NCBI RefSeq assembly: GCF_003054055.1
Contig: NZ_QBKI01000002.1
Span: 434,001-498,000 of the forward strand
Direction: 5' to 3'
Length of the DNA: 64,000 nucleotides
Source: Pontibacter mucosus
Lineage (GTDB): Bacteria; Bacteroidota; Bacteroidia; Cytophagales; Hymenobacteraceae
The position numbers and the translations under genes were made by a program. Positions within the stretch are counted from its first letter, which is position 1, and every line of letters begins with the position of its first letter. Below, piece after piece: positions 35,024-43,786 of the stretch. A model generated the notes under the pieces. It saw nothing but the letters and a program-made list of their open reading frames with translations, had not been told where the DNA came from and did not search any database.

Positions 35024-35188
35024 ATCATCCCCCCACCCCCTTCAAAGGGGGACTTTCCTGTCGTTACTTTGGTTTTTTCCTTTGTCGCTCTTGCCTAGCC
35101 TCCATACCTTCAGGGGATGTTTGAAGGTAACAGGTGGAAGTATAGTAGCCCTTGCTATGTCCCCCTTTGAAGGGGGCAGGGGGATGAT
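35024..35188. repeat. Inverted pair of 30-base repeats between adaptor and pump genes
   Basis: 35024-35053 and 35159-35188 are reverse complements with two mismatches; the core is CCCCCTTCAAAGGGGGAC, itself partly palindromic. Related cores occur at 11372-11387 and near 62930. It lies in the transcribed spacer of the RND operon and might reduce expression of the downstream pump gene. Confidence 0.85.
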
Positions 35189-35202
35189 AATCGCTGCAGA
35201 TC

Positions 35203-36258
35203 TTACTTCAGCACCGACACGTTGATGCCTTCGCGCAGGTTGATCTGGCCGCTTCTGACGATCTGCTCACCCGGCTGCACGCCATCCAGTATTTCTACCT
35301 GGTCCTGTGTCACCACGCCTACTTTTACTTTGCGCATAGTCGCTTTGCCATCTTTCACCACGTACACGTTAGGGTTCTGAATGCTGCCTACGATGGTTTC
35401 GCGTGGCAATAACAGGGCGTCACGCTGCTCGGCTACCTCAAAGAAGGCGGTGCCATACATACCTGCTCTCAGGTTGTTGTTAGCAGCGTTTTTCACCTCC
35501 ACTTCCACGTCAAACTTCAGGGTAGGGTCGGCCTGTGCGGCGATGGCGGTCACCACGCCCTCATACTCCTGGCCCGATCCGGCATTCGCTTTCACCGTTA
35601 CTTTGTCGCCTTTGCCGATGAGCAGCACTTCGCTTTCGTTTACTTTTACCTGCAGCTTCAGCTTGTCCACGTTCACAATGTCGTACAGCTTGGTGCCTGG
35701 GTTCAGGTAAGAGCCAACCTCTACATAAATCTCGTTGATCTCCCCGCTGATAGGGGCGGTGATGCGTGTTTTGGCCAGGCGCTGACGGGCAGCCACCAGT
35801 TGTGCCTGTGTAGACTTGGCAGCCAGGCGCGCATCCTCCAGCTGGCGCTGCGTGATGGCATCACCGGCGGCCAGGTTCTCAAAACGCGCCAGGTCTTTTT
35901 TTGCTTTCTCGGCGTTTGTCTGGGCCGTGGCCAGGTCAGCCGACATGGTGTTGCTCTCCACCTGAATCAGCAGTTCTCCGGCTTTTACTTTGTCGCCTTT
36001 GCGCTTCAGCACCTTCTGTATCTGCCCCTGCGTTTCAGACAAAAGCGTCAGGCTTTGGATAGGGGCGAAGTTGCCCTGTGCTCTAAAAGATTTATCGAGT
36101 TGGGCTGTTTTTACTTCTGTAATGCTTACCGGGATGGCTTCGCTTCGGATCTCAGCTACGGCGGCGTTGGCAGCCATTTGTTCCTTGTTACTCATCAGCT
36201 TATAGCCAATAGCACCCAAAGCAACCAGCGCAACCAGGATATAAATTACCTTCTTCAT
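35203..36258 (-). CDS. RND efflux periplasmic adaptor subunit
   Basis: Membrane-fusion protein, 351 aa. N-terminal membrane anchor (about 3-20), split lipoyl domain (FRAQGNFAPIQSLTLLSETQGQI and later RITAPISGEI), short alpha-hairpin (about 95-165), beta-barrel and membrane-proximal domain ending INVSVLK. Pairs with the HAE1 pump and TolC homologue of the same cluster; separated from the TolC gene by only 20 bases. Confidence 0.93.
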   Translation of the reverse strand: MKKVIYILVALVALGAIGYKLMSNKEQMAANAAVAEIRSEAIPVSITEVKTAQLDKSFRAQGNFAPIQSLTLLSETQGQIQKVLKRKGDKVKAGELLIQVESNTMSADLATAQTNAEKAKKDLARFENLAAGDAITQRQLEDARLAAKSTQAQLVAARQRLAKTRITAPISGEINEIYVEVGSYLNPGTKLYDIVNVDKLKLQVKVNESEVLLIGKGDKVTVKANAGSGQEYEGVVTAIAAQADPTLKFDVEVEVKNAANNNLRAGMYGTAFFEVAEQRDALLLPRETIVGSIQNPNVYVVKDGKATMRKVKVGVVTQDQVEILDGVQPGEQIVRSGQINLREGINVSVLK

Positions 36259-36278
36259 CTTCGTATGTCGTGTATGTC

Positions 36279-37643
36279 TTATTTAGTTAGTGTTTCCAAA
36301 TCTCCTGTGGCCTGCAGGTAGTTCAGTTCGGCCAGTTTATACTTCAGTCTTTCGTTGTTGAGGTTGGTCTGCGCCTCCCGCAGCGATGTCTCGGCGTTCA
36401 GCAGGTCCGTCAGTGGCGAGAGGCCCTCTTTGTAGAGCTGGTTGGTAGTGTCGTATACTTCCTGGGCCAGCTTCACATTCTCTTCCTGGGCCACAATGGA
36501 GCTCTGGCTGTTCTGCAGCTGCGCGATGGCATTGGTCAGCTCTACCTGCGTGTTTTTGTTGTATTGCTTGATGTCGAGGTCAATCTTCTGCAGCTCCACT
36601 TCCCGCTGCTGTACCTGGGCTTTCTTGCGCAGGCCATCAAACACGGGGATATTCAACTGCAGGCCCACCTGCGAGTTCGGGAACCACATGGTAGTCGGGT
36701 TGCCAAACAACTGGCCGTCGTACTGGGTCTGGTAGTTGTAGCTGCCGAAAGCCGACAGGGTAGGGTAGTAGCCCGCCTTCACATTCTCCATCTCCAGCGA
36801 CTTGAGTTCCTTTTGCTTATTGAGCACCTGGTACTGGGCACGGTTCTGGGCCAGATTCTCGGTGTTAGCCAGAGTTGGTTGCTGAAGCAGCAGGGCGTCT
36901 TCTGCGGAACCGCTAAGCTTGATAGGCTGCTCCAGCGGCATGCCCATGAAGAACTTGAGCACGTTTTGCTGCTGCTCATAGGCCGTCATCAGGCTTTTCT
37001 TCTGGTTCTCCAGGTTTATCTTGTTCACCTTGATGCGGTTCACGTCCACCTTCTTTACCAGGTCGTTCTCGTACTGCAGCTGCAGGATGCGCTCCAGCTG
37101 CGTTAGCTTCTCCAGGTTAGCGTTAATGTTGTTGAACTGCTCCTGGGTTTGCAGTACCTGATAATAGGCGCTGCCCACGTTGTAAATCACCTCCTCGGTG
37201 GTCATTTCCTTGCGGATGCGGTACAGGTCTTCAGCCGATTGTGCAGCCTTCAGACCCACAAAGTATGATTTGCTGAACAGCAGCTGAGACACTGAAAGGC
37301 CCGCCTGCATGTTGTAGTCCGTACCCATCTGCGCGATAAGCGGGCCGGTACCTTCCTGGTTAAATTCGGCTGGTAAGGCTATGCGGGCTTTCTCAATGGT
37401 TCTGACACCCTGTCCTTTTATATCCACCTGCGGCAGGCCTGCACTGCGGGCCTCTTTTACCTGGTATTGGGAGCCAATCTCGTCTAAGGATGCTTTCTGG
37501 ATGTTTTCGTTGTTCTCCAGGGCATAGTTCAGGCTTTCCTGCAGCGTCAGCTCCTGCACCTGACCAGATGTGGCCGGTTCCTGGGCAAAGGCCGGCTTCA
37601 GGAAAAGCCCCATCAGTCCGATTAAAAAATATTTCTTTATCAC
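36279..37643 (-). CDS. TolC-family outer membrane protein of the RND operon
   Basis: Outer-membrane factor, 454 aa, signal peptide ending near AFAQ (about 21). Two helical-hairpin repeats with the tip signatures YENDLVKKVDVNRIKV and YKEGLSPLTDLLNAE are present, and two barrel segments include NSQVGLQLNIPVFDG. First structural gene after the GbsR/MarR regulator, 20 bases before the adaptor gene. Forms the exit duct for the HAE1 pump. Confidence 0.93.
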   Translation of the reverse strand: MIKKYFLIGLMGLFLKPAFAQEPATSGQVQELTLQESLNYALENNENIQKASLDEIGSQYQVKEARSAGLPQVDIKGQGVRTIEKARIALPAEFNQEGTGPLIAQMGTDYNMQAGLSVSQLLFSKSYFVGLKAAQSAEDLYRIRKEMTTEEVIYNVGSAYYQVLQTQEQFNNINANLEKLTQLERILQLQYENDLVKKVDVNRIKVNKINLENQKKSLMTAYEQQQNVLKFFMGMPLEQPIKLSGSAEDALLLQQPTLANTENLAQNRAQYQVLNKQKELKSLEMENVKAGYYPTLSAFGSYNYQTQYDGQLFGNPTTMWFPNSQVGLQLNIPVFDGLRKKAQVQQREVELQKIDLDIKQYNKNTQVELTNAIAQLQNSQSSIVAQEENVKLAQEVYDTTNQLYKEGLSPLTDLLNAETSLREAQTNLNNERLKYKLAELNYLQATGDLETLTK

Positions 37644-37729
37644 GGTGTTGTGTAGTTAAGAATAATTTACTAAGTTCTAGATAGGTATAATTAGTTCTGT
37701 ACTAAAAGAACCAATTAGGGCAAAAAAAA

Positions 37730-38191
37730 TTACTTCTTCTGCTGCTCCCACGCTGTCAGAAGCTTCGGAAGCTCCTGGTGCAGGTACTTGAGGAAGTCGG
37801 CCACTTCCAGCAGGTTTTGGTTATACTCTTTCGTTTCGCTGGTGCGCTCGGCTACCACCTCGTGCAGCGTCTCCGAAAAGTCGGTGATGGATTCCACTCC
37901 CTGCATCACCAGGTCGCGCCATTTGTCCAGCTTCAGGCGGAAATAGCGCTTGCGGTCGCCGCTGTAGGTAATGTACTCCAGGCGGTTGAGGTGCTGCAGC
38001 ATGCTCAGGGCGTTGCTGGTGGCACTCTTGCTGATACCCAGTACCTCGCGGATCTCGTCAAACGTAAGCTCAGGCTTGTCAGACACGTAAAGCAGTCCCA
38101 TAATGCGGCCCGCCGCAGGCTGCATCCCGGACTTCTCCATGAAAACGCCGATACGCTCTATTAATGCCCGCTGCTTGTCTGTTAGGTTCAT
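37730..38191 (-). CDS. GbsR/MarR-family transcriptional regulator
   Basis: Winged-helix regulator, 153 aa when started at MNLTDKQRALIERIGVF. A longer frame to 38236 exists but its extra 15 residues look non-coding. The GbsR-type core is visible: MQPAAGRIMGLLYVS, then LTFDEIREVLGISKSATSNALSML as the recognition helix and a wing GDRKRYFRLK. It precedes the tolC-adaptor-pump genes by 86 bases and most likely controls them, possibly by sensing a pump substrate. Target sites not located. Confidence 0.9.
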   Translation of the reverse strand: MNLTDKQRALIERIGVFMEKSGMQPAAGRIMGLLYVSDKPELTFDEIREVLGISKSATSNALSMLQHLNRLEYITYSGDRKRYFRLKLDKWRDLVMQGVESITDFSETLHEVVAERTSETKEYNQNLLEVADFLKYLHQELPKLLTAWEQQKK

Positions 38192-38473
38192 GTTTTTATA
38201 CTTTGTTCTCGTGTGTCTGGGATAAGAACAATGCAAAGGTATAAGTAAGTTCTTTTAGTTCCTAATTTTGAGAACCAAAATTCTCTTATAAAATCTACTG
38301 TGGCAAATGTAACGACTATAAAGCTGACTTACAGGTATATTTTAAGATTCCTATCTATAAATCTGAAACCTGCGTACCTGGTTTGGGTATATCAGTATTT
38401 CCGGCTTTTACCGTTTATAGGCCGGAGGTAACAAGAGAAACGATTTTTGTAAAGTATAAACGACTGGCTCTCT

Positions 38474-40129
38474 ATGGCTTCACAATATAGCAGATGGTAT
38501 CATCCTTATGAGATTACGGAACAGTATAACAAGCGTGTGGCCTACTTCTGCATGGAGTACGGCATCGATCAGGCCCTGAAAGTATACTCCGGTGGCCTCG
38601 GCTTTCTGGCGGGCTCGCACATGCGCAGCGCCTACGAGCTGCGGCAAAACATGATTGGCATCGGCATGCTCTGGAAATACGGCTACTACGACCAGGAACG
38701 GAACGAAGACCAGACGATGCGCCCGCACTTTCAGCAGAAGTTTTACTCTTTCCTGGAGGATCCGGGAATAACCGTTCGGGTGCTGGTAAACGAGCATCCG
38801 GTGCTGGTGAAGGCGCTGGTGCTGCGGCCTGATGTTTTCGGCACGGTGCCCATGTACTTCCTCACCACCGACATCCCCGACAACGACCACCTGGCCCGCA
38901 CCATCACGCACCGCCTGTACGACCCGGAGCCGCAGGCGCGCATCGCGCAAAGTATAGTTTTGGGCGTAGGCGGGGCGAAGGTAGTGGAGGCGCTGGGCGG
39001 AGCCGAGATTTACCACATGAACGAGGGGCACGCCCTGCCGCTGGCTTTTAAGCTATTCGAAGATTTCGGCAAGCTGGATGAGGTGCGGAAGCGCCTGGTT
39101 TTTACCACCCATACCCCCGAGAAGGCTGGAAACGAGCAGCACGACATTTACCTGCTGCACCGCATGAGCTTCTTTAACGGGCTGCCGCTGGAGGAGGTGC
39201 GGGAGATTACTGCCATGCACGGGCAGATGTTCGACCATACGCTGGCGGCCCTGCGCCTGGCGAAGGTGGCCAATGGAGTATCGCAGCTGCATGGCGAAGT
39301 GGCCCGCGACATGTGGTACGACAACGAGGGGGTCTGCGAGATTAAGGCCATCACCAATGCGCAGAATTTTAGCTTTTGGGCAGATACGGAGCTGTGGCAG
39401 GCGCAGGAGCGCGACGACGATGCGGCATTGCGCAGGCGTAAGGAGGAGCTGAAAAAGCAGCTGTTTAAGGTTGTGGCCGACCAGGCGGGCAAACTGTTCC
39501 GTCCGGATGTGCTCACCATTGTATGGGCCCGCCGCTTTGCCGCCTACAAGCGCGCCGACCTGCTGGTGCGCGACATCGAGCGCTTCGTGGACCTGATCAA
39601 CAACGAGGAAATGCCCGTGCAGGTGATTTGGGCCGGGAAGCCTTATCCGTTCGACTACGGCGCCATCAATGTGTTTAACAAACTGGTGAAGCTATCCCAG
39701 CAACTGAAGAACGTAGCCGTGCTCTCAGGCTACGAGATCGAGCTGTCGCGGAAGCTGAAGCAGGGCTGCGATATTTGGCTCAACACGCCGCGACGCCCCC
39801 GCGAGGCGTCAGGCACGAGCGGCATGACCGCGGCCATGAACGGTGGCGTGAACTTATCGGTGCAGGACGGCTGGCTGCCGGAGTACGCGCGCCACGGCGA
39901 GAATAGCTTTGTGCTACCCATTGCCGATATCTCGCAGCCCAACGAGGTGCAGGATGATGAGGATTACAACAACCTGATGCGCCTCCTCGAAAAGGAAATC
40001 GTACCGGTCTATTACCACAACCAGGACCGCTGGGTACATATCATGAAGCAAAGTATGCGCAATGTGGTGCCGCACTTTGAGTCTAACCGCATGGCGCATC
40101 AATATTATGAGGAGATGTTTAATAGTTGA
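38474..40129 (+). CDS. glgP: Alpha-glucan (glycogen) phosphorylase family protein, short form, PLP lysine absent
   Basis: GT35-type protein of 551 aa. Motifs VYSGGLGFLAGSHM, YHMNEGHA and VWARRFAAYKRADL are those of short bacterial alpha-glucan phosphorylases, which release glucose-1-phosphate from glycogen. In the segment that normally reads GTSGMKAAxNG, with Lys binding pyridoxal phosphate, this protein has GTSGMTAAMNGG: Thr452 (codon ACC at 39827-39829) replaces the Lys. So it either works without PLP covalently bound or is not a phosphorylase. The substitution may be a lineage trait. Monocistronic with a terminator; the gene symbol is used by homology only. Confidence 0.82.
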   Translation: MASQYSRWYHPYEITEQYNKRVAYFCMEYGIDQALKVYSGGLGFLAGSHMRSAYELRQNMIGIGMLWKYGYYDQERNEDQTMRPHFQQKFYSFLEDPGITVRVLVNEHPVLVKALVLRPDVFGTVPMYFLTTDIPDNDHLARTITHRLYDPEPQARIAQSIVLGVGGAKVVEALGGAEIYHMNEGHALPLAFKLFEDFGKLDEVRKRLVFTTHTPEKAGNEQHDIYLLHRMSFFNGLPLEEVREITAMHGQMFDHTLAALRLAKVANGVSQLHGEVARDMWYDNEGVCEIKAITNAQNFSFWADTELWQAQERDDDAALRRRKEELKKQLFKVVADQAGKLFRPDVLTIVWARRFAAYKRADLLVRDIERFVDLINNEEMPVQVIWAGKPYPFDYGAINVFNKLVKLSQQLKNVAVLSGYEIELSRKLKQGCDIWLNTPRRPREASGTSGMTAAMNGGVNLSVQDGWLPEYARHGENSFVLPIADISQPNEVQDDEDYNNLMRLLEKEIVPVYYHNQDRWVHIMKQSMRNVVPHFESNRMAHQYYEEMFNS

Positions 40130-40158
40130 GTTTTGAAATTACAGGCATCTAAAATTAT

Positions 40159-40191
40159 AAACTGCCTTCCGCTACCTGCGGAGGGCAGTTT
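40159..40191 (+). terminator. Terminator after the phosphorylase gene
   Basis: 14-bp stem with one wobble (40159-40172 with 40178-40191, AAACTGCCTTCCGC), loop TACCT, followed by TTATTT. Confidence 0.85.
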
Positions 40192-40889
40192 TATTTCTGG
40201 CGCAAGTCTTCAGACTTGTGTCCTAAAATGATGTAGATTCTATGACTCGACTGGCTCAAAGAGCCATGTTTTATACTTCTGCTATACTTTATATTTTGCT
40301 GGCGCAAGCATCCGCTTGTGCCGCTAATGGTCGTTCCCGCTGGCGCGAGTTTGCAACTCGTGCCTACCTATGATGTTGGGTTTGTAACCCAACTGGCTTG
40401 AAAAGCCATACTTTATACTTTAGCTATACTTTTTACTTGCCGGTTTATACTTTTCTAGCCGCCGCTTCCTGCACCTGGAAATAAGCTATTCTTACTAGCT
40501 CCCGTTCATCCTCCAGTCTTACATAAGCTGCTGTTTCATCTCTAGCTTTGGCTCCCTCAAGGCCGGGAGGCCTCGCCTTCGGGCATCGCGCGGTGTACAT
40601 TTCCTTTGCTGCCCTTCGGTCGCAATTTCGCTGAAGCGAAACCAGAAATCTACAAGGCGCTCAACCCAAAGGCTGGGAACAGAATCGATAGGCGCTTCCT
40701 TTGCTATGCAACAAGTATAGACTGTCCCCTTGAGGGGACTACAGGGGTGTTTGTACTTTGACTACGAAGCTTATACTTCAGCAACAGTATTAACAGGCTC
40801 CCCTCCTTAGCTAAGGAGGGGTAGGGGTGGTTGGACCCGGCACGGCAAAAGGAGCTTATTGAAATCCCAAACAGCCATTCTCCTCTCTA

Positions 40890-40930
40890 AAACAGGAAAG
40901 CCGCCCATGCTTTGGGCAGCTTTCCTGTTT
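40890..40930 (-). terminator. Terminator after pepD
   Basis: 18-bp stem with one mismatch (40890-40907 with 40913-40930), 5-base loop; about 75 bases past the pepD stop on its strand. Confidence 0.75.
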
Positions 40931-41004
40931 ATACTTAGCTAAAAAAGAAGGGCAGATGAAGCAAGTATACTCCATCCCAACAACTAATAACTAACCGCTG
41001 ATAA

Positions 41005-42465
41005 CTACTTTACCGGAATGCGCTGCAGGGTTTCGAGCAGGTAGTCCCAGTATTTCTGTACCGAGCTGATTTGTACTTTCTCGTCGGGGGAGTGGGCGCC
41101 GCGGATGTTGGGACCGAAAGAAATCATCTCCATGCCCGGGTAGTTGGCGCCGATGATGCCGCACTCAAGTCCGGCGTGGCAGGCGTTTACGTCCGGCTCG
41201 CTGTTGAACTTGCTGCGGTAGAGGTCGCTCATCAACTTGATGATAGAAGCGTCCGGATTAGGCGTCCAGCCAGGGTAGGAGCCGCTCAGCGTCACTTCAG
41301 CTCCTGCCAGTTCCAGCGCCGACTGAATGGCTGCCGCCAAATCCATCTTCTCCGAATCCACCGCGCTGCGGGTTAGGCACAGGATTTTGTAGGCACCGTC
41401 TTTCAACTCCACGCGCGCCACGTTGTTCGAGGTCTGCACCAGCCCCTGAATCTTGGGACTCATGCGGTAAATGCCGTTTGGCGTGGCGTAAATGGCGCGG
41501 AAGAAAGTCGAGGTGAAGGCTTGGGTGGCAACCTGAGCAGGCGCTTCTGCCACCTCCACCTGCACCTGCAGGTTCGGATCGGTGGTTTTATACTCCTGGG
41601 CAAGGATGGTGTGCTGATCGGCCACGTACTTTTCAAATGCTGCTTTATCTTTCTCAGATACAGCAAGTATAGCAGTCGATTCTCTTGGGATGGCATTGCG
41701 CAGACCGCCGCCGTCTATACTTCCGAGGCGCACATCAAACTGCCTGGCCGCGTGGTGCAGCAGGCGGTTCATCAGTTTATTCGCATTAGCACGGCCAAGG
41801 ATGATATCCATGCCGGAGTGTCCGCCGGTCAGGCCTTTTACGGTGAGCTTGTAACCTGCCATGGCGGCCGGTGTAGCTTCCTGCTCATACTTTCCTGTAG
41901 CCGTTACGTCCACGCCGCCGGCACAGCCGATGGTCAGTTCGCGGTCGTCTTCGGTATCCAGGTTTAACAGTATACTTGCCTCCAGCAAACCGCCTTTCAG
42001 GCCCAATGCGCCGGTCATACCGGTTTCCTCATCAATCGTAAAAAGTGCCTCGATAGCCGGGTGGGGGATGTCCTTGGAAGCAAGTATGGCCATGATGGTG
42101 GCTACGCCGATGCCGTTGTCGGCGCCCAGCGTGGTGCCGCGGGCTTTCACCCAATCGCCGTCCACGTACATGTCGATGCCCTGCGTGTCGAAGTCGAAGG
42201 CGGTATCGTTGTTTTTCTGGTGCACCATGTCCAGGTGGCTTTGCATGGCCACGGTCTGGCGGTTCTCCAAGCCCGGAGTGGCGGGCTTTTTAATGATGAC
42301 GTTGCCCACTTCATCCTTGATGGTTTCCAGGCCAAGTTTGTGGCCGAAGTCAAGTATAAACTGTATCACACGCTCCTCCTTTTTGGAGGGACGCGGCACA
42401 GCGTTCAGGTCAGCAAAGTTTTCCCAAAGCGCCTTTGGCTCCAGGCTGCGTACTTCAGAGCTCAT
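41005..42465 (-). CDS. pepD: Aminoacyl-histidine dipeptidase (PepD/carnosinase-type)
   Basis: M20 family cytosolic di-zinc peptidase, 486 aa. Visible motifs are MQSHLDMVH with the first metal His and Asp, TLGADNGIGVA with the bridging Asp, TIDEETGMTGALG with catalytic and metal Glu, NLDTEDD and the lid-domain GGHSGMDI, as in E. coli PepD. C-terminal ligand region CHAGLECGII is intact. Cleaves Xaa-His and related dipeptides. Single gene; 97 bases upstream is the reductase gene on the same strand. Confidence 0.95.
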   Translation of the reverse strand: MSSEVRSLEPKALWENFADLNAVPRPSKKEERVIQFILDFGHKLGLETIKDEVGNVIIKKPATPGLENRQTVAMQSHLDMVHQKNNDTAFDFDTQGIDMYVDGDWVKARGTTLGADNGIGVATIMAILASKDIPHPAIEALFTIDEETGMTGALGLKGGLLEASILLNLDTEDDRELTIGCAGGVDVTATGKYEQEATPAAMAGYKLTVKGLTGGHSGMDIILGRANANKLMNRLLHHAARQFDVRLGSIDGGGLRNAIPRESTAILAVSEKDKAAFEKYVADQHTILAQEYKTTDPNLQVQVEVAEAPAQVATQAFTSTFFRAIYATPNGIYRMSPKIQGLVQTSNNVARVELKDGAYKILCLTRSAVDSEKMDLAAAIQSALELAGAEVTLSGSYPGWTPNPDASIIKLMSDLYRSKFNSEPDVNACHAGLECGIIGANYPGMEMISFGPNIRGAHSPDEKVQISSVQKYWDYLLETLQRIPVK

Positions 42466-42562
42466 AGTATCGATTGTTTAAAATTCCAATGTTGAGGCGG
42501 CGATAACCGCCGGGGCTAAAGTTACGGGTTTCGGCCGGAAAAACAGGAGGAGAAAGCCTTTC

Positions 42563-43621
42563 TTACGACTTCAACTCTAACTGTGCCGGACCACCTACAG
42601 GGTAGCCCACGCAGGTCAGCACCAGGCCCTGTTGCAGGTCTCGCTCGGTCAGCACCTCGTTATACGACATCCATACTTTGCCCTCGGTGCAGCGGGCGGT
42701 GCAGTTGCCGCACTTGCCGGCCTCGCAGCTGAACGGAAGGTTCAGCCCGGCCTTGCGCGCCGCCCGAAGGATGGTGTCGGGGTACTCCACCGTCAGCTGA
42801 TACGCCTGGTCCTTGTAATGAAGTAGCACCTCATGCGGATCGGTGTCGGGTGGCATTTGCTTGATGGCTACCTTGGTGGTGTCGAAGTTTTCGCGGCGGA
42901 TGTTTTCGTGCGGTACGCCTTGCTGCGTAAGCGCCCAGTAGCACATGCGCATGTAGCCCAGCGGGCCGCAGGTGTAGAACAGCACCTGGTGCAGGGGCGC
43001 CACGGCATACTGCCGCACCAGTTGTTGCAGCAGGTCTTTGTAGAGCCTGGCCTGGGCCAGGTCGGGGGAATTGCTGAACAGGAAGTGGAGTTTGAAGCGA
43101 TCGGGGAAAGCCGCTGCCAGTTGCTCCAGCTCCTCTTTATAAATGGCTTTTTGCGGATTGCTGTTGCTGTAGATGAGCGTGACGGCCACATCCGGCAACG
43201 TATAAAGTATGGTTTTAAGCAGCGACAACTCTGGCGTGATGCCGCTTCCGGCTGCCAGCAAAAATACCTGCCGGTAGTCCTGCATGTTCTCCGGGAGGAC
43301 AAAAAGCCCGGCAGCTCCGGCGGCATACAAGGTATCGCCCACCTGCACATCATCTACCAACCGACGCGAGAAGAACCCGTTGTCAATACGCCTCACCCCA
43401 ACGCTCAGCGGTTCGTTAAGGGCAGGGGAGGAGGTGAAGGAGTAGGATCGGCGGATATCCTCATCTTTCTCCGTGTGCACCAGCGTGAGGTACTGCCCGG
43501 CTTTATATTCCAAAGGCATGTCCGGCTCCAGTATAAAGGTTTTGAAATCAGGTCGTTCCTCCCGGATGCCGGTGACTGTAAGGGTGTAATGGTCGGTGGG
43601 TAAAGTATGATCAGCCTTCAT
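42563..43621 (-). CDS. FAD/2Fe-2S ferredoxin-type oxidoreductase
   Basis: Flavin-dependent electron-transfer protein, 352 aa. The FAD-binding RRSYSFTSSP motif, NAD(P)-binding AAGSGITPELSLLKT and TCGPLGYM form the FNR module. A C-terminal plant-type ferredoxin domain (about 260-352) has the cluster cysteines in CEAGKCGNCTARC and the last in LTCVG. Same domain order as PaaE/phenol hydroxylase reductases. No oxygenase partner is encoded nearby, so its acceptor is unknown. Confidence 0.92.
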   Translation of the reverse strand: MKADHTLPTDHYTLTVTGIREERPDFKTFILEPDMPLEYKAGQYLTLVHTEKDEDIRRSYSFTSSPALNEPLSVGVRRIDNGFFSRRLVDDVQVGDTLYAAGAAGLFVLPENMQDYRQVFLLAAGSGITPELSLLKTILYTLPDVAVTLIYSNSNPQKAIYKEELEQLAAAFPDRFKLHFLFSNSPDLAQARLYKDLLQQLVRQYAVAPLHQVLFYTCGPLGYMRMCYWALTQQGVPHENIRRENFDTTKVAIKQMPPDTDPHEVLLHYKDQAYQLTVEYPDTILRAARKAGLNLPFSCEAGKCGNCTARCTEGKVWMSYNEVLTERDLQQGLVLTCVGYPVGGPAQLELKS

Positions 43622-43786
43622 GCAATTGCTTTCGCTAAAGTATAATTGTACGGTGCCGAAGTATAAAGCAGCACCTTTGTTTCTAGTACAACAGTTATTC
43701 TATATTTCTGGTTATCTCAGGCGCCAAGTATATAATTTTTTTACTATTTTTAGAGGATTCCTGTACCTCTAAACGCTCCAACTGTC

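Larger units (their letters stand above)
40130..41004. repeat. Gap with mosaic hairpin repeat, copy F, plus two terminators
   Basis: 40197-40855 is the mosaic repeat in + orientation, preceded by extra TGGCGC-type hairpins (GCGCAAGTCTTCAGACTTG, GCGCAAGCATCCGCTTG). The central stem TGTACATTTC (40594-40603) pairs with GAAATCTACA (40645-40654); the apical part carries the hairpin TTTCGCTGAAGCGAAA. CCCTCCTTAGCTAAGGAGGG is a perfect palindrome near 40803. No gene. Confidence 0.85.
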
